Assembly: GCA_002293005.1 (NCBI GenBank)
Contig: DBCJ01000024.1
Location: 5,310-10,665, forward strand
Length of the DNA: 5,356 nt
Direction of reading: 5' to 3'
From: Ignavibacteria bacterium UBA961
GTDB lineage: Bacteria; Bacteroidota; Ignavibacteria; Kapaibacteriales; UBA961
The position numbers and the translations under genes were made by a program. The first letter of the stretch is position 1. The number at the start of each line of letters is the position of its first letter. This document shows positions 1-5,356 of this stretch, one piece after another. A model generated the notes under the pieces. It was not told the origin of the DNA, did not search any database, and saw nothing but the letters and a program-made list of their open reading frames with translations.

Positions 1-2
1 AC

Positions 3-2000
3 TATAAACCTGCGGGAGATCAGCCCGATGCAATTCGACAATTGTCGGAGGGTATAGTTCGTGGAGACACATTTCAGACATTGCTCGGGGTTACGGGATC
101 CGGTAAAACATTCACGATTTCTAATGTCATCGCTGAATGCAAAAGACCCGCATTGATCATCTCTCCGAATAAAACTCTTGCAGCTCAGCTCTATGGTGAA
201 TTCAAACAGTTTTTTCCCAATAATCATGTTGAATTCTTCATCAGCTATTATGACTATTATCAGCCGGAAGCCTATATCCCCACAACAGACACATTTATCG
301 AAAAAGATTTTGCCATCAATGATGAAATTGATCGACTTCGACTTCGCGCCACGAGCGCCTTGGTGGAAGGCAAACGGGATGTCATCATCATTGCATCGGT
401 GAGTTGCATCTATGGCATTGGTGACAAGGAATCATTTGCTTCGATGGTATTTCATTTATTTGAAGGTCAGGAAATAGATCGCAAGAAGCTCATCTATAGA
501 CTCACCGATTTATTCTATTCAAGAAATGATTTTGAATGGACCCGCGGTACATTTCGCGTTCGTGGTGATGTCATCGATGTCATGCCCGCACAGGAAGATG
601 AAAAAGGTATTCGCATCGAAATGTTCGGTGATACAATCGAAAAACTCAGCATCATTTCGAGAGTAGAAGGTCAATTGCTTGGTAGAATCGATTCAGTCAC
701 ACTCTACCCTGCCAGACAATTCGTCACACCTCAAAATGAATTGATTCGAGCAATGGCGGATATCAAAAATGAATTGAGTGATCAATTGATTGCATTACGA
801 AAGGAAGATAAATTACTTGAGGCACAAAGACTTGAACAACGCACGCTCTATGATCTGGAAATGATGAAGGAAGTGGGTTATTGCTCAGGAATTGAGAATT
901 ATTCCATGCATTTGACCGGAAGGCAACCCGGTGAAAGACCCCAATGTTTATTTGACTATTTTCCGGAAGACTATCTGCTCATCATTGATGAAAGTCATGT
1001 GACGCTTCCTCAACTCCGCGCAATGCACAATGGTGATAGAAAGCGTAAAACCACATTGGTTGAACATGGGTTCAGACTCCCATCAGCATTAGAGAATAGA
1101 CCGCTCAGATTTGAAGAAGTAGAAGGTCTGATCAATCAAGCAATTTTCGTGAGTGCCACACCGGCTGATTATGAATTGGAAAAATGTGAAGGCGTGATTG
1201 TGGAACAAGTGATTCGTCCAACAGGACTTCTTGATCCCGCCATGGATATCAGACCTGTTCGCACACAAATCGATGATCTGCTTTATGAAATTCGCTTGCG
1301 CATTCCCAAAAAAGAGCGCGTGCTCGTAACCACGCTTACAAAACGCATGGCCGAGGATTTATCTGAATATCTTACGAATCTGGGCATCAAGGTCGCATAT
1401 ATTCATTCAGAAATCGACGCACTCGAACGCGTGGAAATTCTTCGTAATCTCAGACTCGGTGAATTTGATGTATTGGTGGGCGTGAATCTACTTCGAGAGG
1501 GTCTCGATATGCCCGAAGTATCGCTGGTTGCAATTCTCGATGCGGATAAGGAAGGTTTTCTGCGAAGCGAAAGATCACTCCTTCAAATCGCCGGAAGAAC
1601 AGCCCGAAATTCAGAGGGTTTGGTGATTTTATATGCGGATAGAATCACAAGATCCATGCAGGCAGTGCTTGATGAAACCAATCGAAGGAGAGAAAAACAA
1701 ATTGCTTATAACACTGAACATGGAATCAATCCGACCACTGTCTATAAATCGCTGGAAGAAATTTTGCAATCAACTTCCGTTGCTGATATTCAGGCAAATA
1801 AAGTAAAGAAACGCAGCGAACTTGAACAAGCAAGAGTTCGGAGATCCGCCGAACCAATGATGAAATATCTCACCGATGATCAAAGAAAAGACCTCATTGA
1901 TCAACTATATGAAGAAATGAAAAAAGCTGCTCGAGAACTTGATTTCGAGAGAGCGGCGGAACTAAGAGATGAGATCGAACGGTTAAGAGCCCTTTCATAA
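3..2000 (+). CDS. uvrB: UvrABC system protein B (excinuclease subunit B), 5' end missing
   Basis: UvrB is the DNA-damage-verifying, helicase-like subunit of nucleotide excision repair; it is loaded by UvrA and recruits the UvrC nuclease. The reading frame is open from base 3, beginning with YKPAGDQP, the conserved near-N-terminal UvrB motif. The true start therefore lies upstream, and about 10 residues are missing if it matches E. coli. The TTG at 42 is internal, not the start. 665 codons are visible, close to the usual ~670 aa. Visible motifs (numbered from base 3): Walker A GVTGSGKT at 29-36; the tyrosine-rich beta-hairpin YYDYYQPEAY at 82-91, which clamps DNA; RGTFRVRGDVID in domain 2; CSGIENYS; the Walker B-type DESH box at 329-332; TTLTKRMAEDL; LLREGLDMPEVSL; and helicase motif VI at nt 1584-1610. 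A C-terminal UVR domain (about nt 1890-1994) should contact UvrA/UvrC. The ORF is intact with no frameshift. Only the exact start is uncertain. Confidence 0.98.
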   Translation, partial: YKPAGDQPDAIRQLSEGIVRGDTFQTLLGVTGSGKTFTISNVIAECKRPALIISPNKTLAAQLYGEFKQFFPNNHVEFFISYYDYYQPEAYIPTTDTFIEKDFAINDEIDRLRLRATSALVEGKRDVIIIASVSCIYGIGDKESFASMVFHLFEGQEIDRKKLIYRLTDLFYSRNDFEWTRGTFRVRGDVIDVMPAQEDEKGIRIEMFGDTIEKLSIISRVEGQLLGRIDSVTLYPARQFVTPQNELIRAMADIKNELSDQLIALRKEDKLLEAQRLEQRTLYDLEMMKEVGYCSGIENYSMHLTGRQPGERPQCLFDYFPEDYLLIIDESHVTLPQLRAMHNGDRKRKTTLVEHGFRLPSALENRPLRFEEVEGLINQAIFVSATPADYELEKCEGVIVEQVIRPTGLLDPAMDIRPVRTQIDDLLYEIRLRIPKKERVLVTTLTKRMAEDLSEYLTNLGIKVAYIHSEIDALERVEILRNLRLGEFDVLVGVNLLREGLDMPEVSLVAILDADKEGFLRSERSLLQIAGRTARNSEGLVILYADRITRSMQAVLDETNRRREKQIAYNTEHGINPTTVYKSLEEILQSTSVADIQANKVKKRSELEQARVRRSAEPMMKYLTDDQRKDLIDQLYEEMKKAARELDFERAAELRDEIERLRALS

Positions 2001-2001
2001 T

Positions 2002-2005
2002 GGAG
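2002..2005 (+). promoter_or_regulatory. Shine-Dalgarno GGAG for the SDR gene
   Basis: GGAG lies 7 nt upstream of the ATG at 2013, directly after the uvrB TAA. It is the only classical ribosome binding site at a gene start in this window and it supports the ATG at 2013 as the start. Confidence 0.75.
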
Positions 2006-2012
2006 ACTTTCA

Positions 2013-2867
2013 ATGAGTATTTTCCTCATAACAGGCGCATCATCAGGAATTGGTGCGGAATTAGCAAAGATTGCTGCACAAGCTGGACATTCCGTTGCAA
2101 TCTGCGCAAGAAGACTTGACAAATTACAAGCAGTTCAACAAGAAATTATTTCCGCCGGTGGCAATTGCCTTGCAATGCAAGTGGATGTGAGCATTCCTGA
2201 ACAAGCACAAGCATGCGTTCAACAAACCATCAATCATTTTGGTGGTATCGATATTCTCATTAATAATGCAGGTCGTGGGAATCTCGCCTCGGTGGAAGAT
2301 ACCACGCCAGAACAATTGCAAAGCATATTCGGAGTGAATGTATTCTCACTTTGGTATATGTCAGCTTCCGCATTAAAACACATGAAATCGAAAGGGTCCG
2401 GACATATCATCAATATTGCAAGCGTTGCAGGAACGATGGGATTTCCATTCAATAGTGCCTATGTTTCTGCCAAACATGCCGTGATGGGCTTTACCGCCTC
2501 CCTTCGAGCAGAACTCGCCGGTTCGAATATCCATGCAACTGCGGTTTGCCCGGATGGAGTGATCACTGAATGGGGCGCCGTGACAGAAGGCGGTCCTATT
2601 GGTAATCTCTTCATGGCAGGAATCAGAGAATCACGCGGGATTGCCAAAGAACACGGAATAGGACTCGCTCCACTTGTTCCCATGCTGAGTGCCAAGGATG
2701 CGGCACAAATCATCTATGATGCTTCGATTAATCCTCCTACTCATGATGTGTATACTCATGCAGGTACTCATGAGCGTGCGATTGGTTTTGCACAGAATAG
2801 AAGTGAAGCAGAAAAGTCTATGCTTGCGCTCTATATGGGTATGCAAAAGGCCTATGGTCAAAAATAG
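2013..2867 (+). CDS. Classical short-chain dehydrogenase/reductase (SDR), substrate unknown
   Basis: This is an NAD(P)-dependent oxidoreductase of the SDR superfamily, 284 aa, with one Rossmann-fold domain and predicted to be cytoplasmic. Seen in the sequence: the cofactor loop TGASSGIG at residues 7-14; Arg33-Arg34 after the second strand, which usually indicates NADPH preference; Asp58-Val59 binding adenine; NNAG at 84-87; and a complete catalytic tetrad of Asn109, Ser137, Tyr150 and Lys154 (YVSAK), with the normal 13-residue Ser-Tyr spacing. The usual PG motif after strand six reads CPDGV (179-183), a mild variant. The C-terminal ~95 residues after that motif are somewhat longer than in a 250-aa SDR and probably form the substrate lid. 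The start is set by the GGAG sequence and by the N-terminus entering the first strand at once (MSIFLITGASSG). The gene begins 12 nt after uvrB, so co-transcription is likely. The family spans sugar, fatty-acid, steroid and aldehyde chemistry, so no substrate can be assigned. Confidence 0.93.
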   Translation: MSIFLITGASSGIGAELAKIAAQAGHSVAICARRLDKLQAVQQEIISAGGNCLAMQVDVSIPEQAQACVQQTINHFGGIDILINNAGRGNLASVEDTTPEQLQSIFGVNVFSLWYMSASALKHMKSKGSGHIINIASVAGTMGFPFNSAYVSAKHAVMGFTASLRAELAGSNIHATAVCPDGVITEWGAVTEGGPIGNLFMAGIRESRGIAKEHGIGLAPLVPMLSAKDAAQIIYDASINPPTHDVYTHAGTHERAIGFAQNRSEAEKSMLALYMGMQKAYGQK

Positions 2868-2976
2868 AAATTGCGTATTTTCGGCCTTTGCGGAGTATGA
2901 CTCAGCCCTTTGGAATACCATCTTCGGGTCTTGAGATTGGGATTCTGAATCCTCCCACTTCGACAATTGAATTCTT
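2868..2976. other. Noncoding gap between the SDR gene and the terminator
   Basis: I see no conserved ORF, tRNA or riboswitch here. Two small inverted repeats are present: GAGT/ACTC at 2893-2903 and the near-palindrome GGATTCTGAATCC at 2940-2952. Both are short and neither is followed by a T-tract. A promoter for the downstream cluster could sit here, but no good -35/-10 pair is recognisable. Confidence 0.5.
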
Positions 2977-3007
2977 GAGGCGATCCCCTGCGATCGCCTT
3001 TCTTTTT
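2977..3007 (+). terminator. Rho-independent terminator after the uvrB-SDR unit
   Basis: A perfect 8-bp stem, AGGCGATC (2978-2985) with GATCGCCT (2992-2999), closes a 6-nt CCCTGC loop. It can extend by one G-U pair (2977/3000). It is followed by the T-rich run TTCTTTTT ending at 3007, the classical intrinsic terminator layout for + strand transcription. It sits 110 nt after the SDR stop codon and only 17 nt before the next start codon, so it marks the boundary between the two gene clusters. Confidence 0.85.
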
Positions 3008-3024
3008 GAAAAGCTCATATACTC

Positions 3025-3960
3025 ATGAACATTGATATCGTTCTCATCTCCTATAATACTCAAACATTATTGCTTAAATGTTTGAACACTCTGCATCATG
3101 TTCCGCAAGGAGTGGAGATCGGAAAAATCATAGTGGTTGATAATGCATCGAATGATTTGACAGTTGATAATGTGCGTGCAAACTTTCCGAATGTGCAAGT
3201 GATTGCATTGCAGGATAATCTGGGGTATGCATCCGCAGTGAATATCGGATTTGAGCAAACTTCCGCCGAATGGGTGTTCACTGGAAATGCTGATATAGAG
3301 TTTCGACCCAATACCTTGATTTCACTCTTTAATGGCATGAAAGGTTTTTCCGATGTCGGAATATGCTGTCCACAACAGGTGTATCCCGATAATTCACGCC
3401 AAAGAAGTTGGGGCTTTTTTCCGGGGATGTCCGAAGCAATTCATTATGTGACCTTTTCTTCCGCTATTGAAAATATACTCGAGTCAATAGCGATGAAACT
3501 CGGCATCAAAAGATCTTCGCGTTTCATTCCTTATGCCGATGGCGCGGCATTGCTCATTGAATCAAAGGCATTCAGAAATATCGGTGGATTCGATTCCGAC
3601 TTTTTCTTTTTTGGTGAAGAAGCAGACTTCTGTCACAGAATGTGGGCATCCGGAAAAGGAGTATTATTTGTGCCGACTTCTATCATCATGCATGTTCGCG
3701 GTGCCACTTATGGAGGTAATTCTCCATCACTTCGTTCACTTGAAATGCTGATTGATTCTAAGATTCGATTCATCAAGAAAAACACTCCCGATGCATCCAT
3801 TGGAATGATCATGTTCATCATGGGAATCTATCATGCGATCATGGCAGTGATATTCACCCCACTCTCCATTTTGAGCAATCGTTTTCGTGGAAAGGTGAAG
3901 ATGAATGCTGTTTCTACAGGATTATATTTCATGAGAATTCGCTCACAAGCTTTACAATAA
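3025..3960 (+). CDS. Family 2-type glycosyltransferase (rhamnosyltransferase-like)
   Basis: This is a predicted GT-A fold glycosyltransferase of 311 aa that transfers a sugar from a nucleotide-sugar donor, probably to a cell-surface glycan or lipid-linked acceptor. The N-terminus MNIDIVLISYNT is the first strand of GT2 enzymes. Then come VDNASND (38-44), which contacts the nucleotide, and NLGYASAVNIGF (65-76). The GNADIE segment (87-92) takes the place of the DXD metal site (N-x-D, as in the common NPDVE form). YADGAALLI is followed by GGFDSDFFFFGEEADFCHR (187-205), the conserved acceptor/catalytic ED-type motif of the rhamnosyltransferase-like (COG1216) group. Residues 257-283 form one hydrophobic stretch, a likely membrane helix or anchor near the C-terminus, followed by a basic tail (NRFRGKVK). 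An in-frame TGA at 3007-3009 rules out an earlier start. No strong Shine-Dalgarno precedes the ATG. No other glycan genes are in view, so donor and acceptor are unknown. Confidence 0.93.
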   Translation: MNIDIVLISYNTQTLLLKCLNTLHHVPQGVEIGKIIVVDNASNDLTVDNVRANFPNVQVIALQDNLGYASAVNIGFEQTSAEWVFTGNADIEFRPNTLISLFNGMKGFSDVGICCPQQVYPDNSRQRSWGFFPGMSEAIHYVTFSSAIENILESIAMKLGIKRSSRFIPYADGAALLIESKAFRNIGGFDSDFFFFGEEADFCHRMWASGKGVLFVPTSIIMHVRGATYGGNSPSLRSLEMLIDSKIRFIKKNTPDASIGMIMFIMGIYHAIMAVIFTPLSILSNRFRGKVKMNAVSTGLYFMRIRSQALQ

Positions 3961-3968
3961 CAAGTATC

Positions 3969-5222
3969 ATGAAGATTGCAATACTCACCATCGGCGATGA
4001 ATTATGCATCGGCCAAATCATCAATACCAATGCTGCTTGGATGGCTCAGGCATGTACTGAGATTGGTGGAATTGTACTTAGACATATCACCATTCAAGAT
4101 GGTATTGACATTTTACTCGATGAATTGCATTCCCTAAAAAAAGAATATGACTGCATCTTGATGTCAGGGGGATTGGGTCCTACTCATGATGACAAAACGA
4201 AAGAAACTCTTCTCGCATATTTCAATGATGAATTGATTCTGCATGAACCAACTCTACATTCTCTCAAAGCAAGAGCAAGACTTCGGGGTTTACCTCTCAA
4301 TCAGAGAAATATGGATCAGGCACTTGTCCCATCAACATGTACTGTTCTTGAGAATCCAAGAGGAACCGCACCCGGCATGCTTTTTCATGTAGATAATGTG
4401 ATCTATGTTTCTCTACCCGGTGTTCCATCGGAGATGAAAGGCATCATGCAAGATCATGTGATTCCTTTTTTGAGAAAGCATATTGAGCAAGAACAAGGAA
4501 AGATTCCTTATTACCATACGATTCTCACCAAAGGAATTCCTGAATCCGCGCTGGCTGATTTGATCGGTGAACCTGATGTATTTCTACAAAAAGATGAATC
4601 GCTTGCATTTCTTCCTTCTTATCAAGGAGTAAGATTGAGATTAGGAATTCTCAGTATAGATCCAATTCAAGCACAAAAGAGATTGATGGAGATTCAAGAA
4701 TTCTTGAAAGATGCAATCGGAGAATATGTCTATGGTTTCGGTAATGCTACATTACTTTCCGTCACAACTGATTTGCTGATTCAAAAGCAATGTACAATCA
4801 GTGTTGTGGAATCATGTACCGGTGGATTGCTTGGAGCTGAATTCACAAAGCAATCCGGATCATCTGTATATTTCATTGGAGGACTTCAAACCTATTCCAA
4901 TGCTCTAAAAATGCAATTGGCACATGTTTCACCTGAGTCACTTGAACAATTTGGAGCCGTTAGCAAAGAAGTTGCAGAGGAAATGGCAATCGGCGGAAGG
5001 AATGTATTGAATACAACGTATTGTCTCTCAATAACAGGCATCGCCGGACCCGATGGAGGCACTCAAGAAAAGCCCGTTGGAACAGTTTGGATTGGACTGG
5101 CAAGCGAATATGAAGTTGTCTCCAAGCGCTTCAATTTTGGAAATGATCGCGCAATCAATCGCGAGCGATCAGTCATGCAAGCAATTGCAATGCTCCATGA
5201 TGCACTAGTTTCTCGGAAATGA
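3969..5222 (+). CDS. cinA: CinA: two-domain ADP-ribose/NMN-processing protein
   Basis: This is a full-length CinA of 417 aa, typical for the two-domain family. The N-terminal MoCF-like (COG1058) domain, about residues 1-170, shows TIGDELCIGQIINTNAAW (7-24), the phosphate-binding SGGLGPTHDD (66-75), NPRGTAPGM (129-137) and LPGVPSEMKG (149-158). A middle linker domain includes GIPESALAD. The C-terminal PncC-like (COG1546) domain shows VVESCTGGLLG (279-289) and SITGIAGPDGGTQEKPVGTVW from residue 354. From family knowledge, the first domain hydrolyses ADP-ribose and the second deamidates nicotinamide mononucleotide, recycling pyridine nucleotides made by NAD-consuming enzymes such as bacterial DNA ligase. 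The name comes from competence induction in streptococci, which need not apply here. It starts 8 nt after the glycosyltransferase stop with no clear Shine-Dalgarno, which suggests operon coupling. MKIAILTIGDE is the canonical N-terminus, so the ATG at 3969 is secure. Confidence 0.96.
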   Translation: MKIAILTIGDELCIGQIINTNAAWMAQACTEIGGIVLRHITIQDGIDILLDELHSLKKEYDCILMSGGLGPTHDDKTKETLLAYFNDELILHEPTLHSLKARARLRGLPLNQRNMDQALVPSTCTVLENPRGTAPGMLFHVDNVIYVSLPGVPSEMKGIMQDHVIPFLRKHIEQEQGKIPYYHTILTKGIPESALADLIGEPDVFLQKDESLAFLPSYQGVRLRLGILSIDPIQAQKRLMEIQEFLKDAIGEYVYGFGNATLLSVTTDLLIQKQCTISVVESCTGGLLGAEFTKQSGSSVYFIGGLQTYSNALKMQLAHVSPESLEQFGAVSKEVAEEMAIGGRNVLNTTYCLSITGIAGPDGGTQEKPVGTVWIGLASEYEVVSKRFNFGNDRAINRERSVMQAIAMLHDALVSRK

Positions 5223-5224
5223 CA

Positions 5225-5356
5225 ATGAAATCAGCTGTCAAAATTTCACATCTCTTCATGTCAGATTCAATTTGCATTGGTGATATCGTGATTGATGCCA
5301 CGGCGGGAAATGGACATGATACAGTGTTCATGGCAGAATGTGTTGGGAAAGAAGGC
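5225..5356 (+). CDS. YtqB/MnmM-type SAM-dependent methyltransferase, 3' end outside window
   Basis: An ATG 2 nt after the cinA stop codon opens a frame that stays open for 44 codons to the window edge. About 20 residues in, the protein reads GDIVIDATAGNGHDTVFMAE, with the glycine-rich SAM-binding motif I (DATAGNGHDT, residues 24-33). This form is typical of the YtqB family (rRNA_methylase, PF06962), and the short leader before it matches the family's layout. In Bacillus subtilis and relatives YtqB (MnmM) methylates the tRNA wobble base nm5s2U34 to mnm5s2U. That role is family knowledge and is not demonstrable from 44 residues. The 2-nt gap to cinA suggests translational coupling; only a weak CGGA (5214-5217) could act as a ribosome binding site. 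Another class I methyltransferase is the main alternative. Confidence 0.78.
   Translation, partial: MKSAVKISHLFMSDSICIGDIVIDATAGNGHDTVFMAECVGKEG

Noticed and set aside
36..47. 12-bp palindrome CGACAATTGTCG, with TTCGACAATTG recurring at 2959-2969
   Set aside because: The first copy lies in conserved uvrB coding sequence. A few shared 11-mers are expected by chance in a window this size.
42..50. TTG at 42 as the start of uvrB
   Set aside because: The same frame is open to base 3 and encodes the conserved YKPAGDQP N-terminal motif, so the gene begins upstream of the window.
2940..2952. Near-palindrome GGATTCTGAATCC as a second terminator or operator
   Set aside because: It can form only a 5-bp stem with a 3-nt loop and has no T-tract or partner site, so there is no support for a function.
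2631..2966. Minus-strand 111-aa ORF spanning the SDR end and the gap, and the overlapping plus-strand 81-aa ORF at 2689-2934
   Set aside because: Both overlap the clearly real SDR gene in other frames, and their translations have no recognisable domain.
3018..3023. TATACT resembling a -10 box just before the glycosyltransferase start
   Set aside because: Transcription from it would begin inside the coding sequence, past the ATG at 3025, and the -35 region would lie in the terminator stem.
5144..5171. Inverted repeat TGATCGC/GCGATCA with a 14-nt spacer near the end of cinA
   Set aside because: It lies within conserved CinA coding sequence, the loop is long and no T-tract follows; probably coincidental.
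1..5356. A novel defence, mobile or biosynthetic system
   Set aside because: All five genes belong to recognisable families in an ordinary arrangement. There are no repeats, integrase, transposase or toxin-antitoxin-like genes, and no unexplained stretch longer than 157 nt.

Overview
This 5.4 kb window is compact bacterial chromosomal DNA. By eye it is moderately AT-rich. It holds five protein-coding genes, all on the + strand: three complete and two cut by the window edges. The layout is uvrB (5' end missing), a short-chain dehydrogenase/reductase (SDR), a 157-nt gap ending in a clear intrinsic terminator, a family-2-type glycosyltransferase, a full-length two-domain cinA, and the first 44 codons of a YtqB/MnmM-type SAM-dependent methyltransferase. 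I see no rRNA, tRNA, transposon, CRISPR array or phage gene.

Region by region. Positions 1-2000 carry nearly all of UvrB, the damage-verifying helicase-like subunit of the UvrABC nucleotide excision repair system. The SDR follows 12 nt later behind a good Shine-Dalgarno sequence, so the two are probably co-transcribed. Positions 2868-3024 are the only intergenic space of note. They contain an 8-bp perfect stem and a T-rich tail that should end the uvrB-SDR transcript. The second cluster (glycosyltransferase, cinA, methyltransferase) is packed with gaps of 8 and 2 nt and looks like one operon. No convincing promoter for it is visible in the short space after the terminator.

How the genes relate: UvrB is DNA repair. 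CinA is a pyridine-nucleotide salvage/repair enzyme (ADP-ribose/NMN chemistry by family knowledge). The methyltransferase family acts on tRNA wobble uridine in Gram-positive bacteria. The glycosyltransferase probably decorates a cell-surface glycan. The SDR is an NAD(P)-dependent oxidoreductase of unknown substrate. They do not form an obvious single pathway. The window reads as a set of housekeeping genes, not a dedicated system.

Organism: standard genetic code with TGA as stop. Three of the four visible start codons lack a strong Shine-Dalgarno sequence and have AT-rich leaders. The UvrB and CinA sequences look to me like those of the Bacteroidota/Chlorobiota (FCB) side of the tree. This placement is a weak inference from memory of family sequences, not a measurement. 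I did not find an undescribed biological system here; the findings below are modest and scored accordingly.
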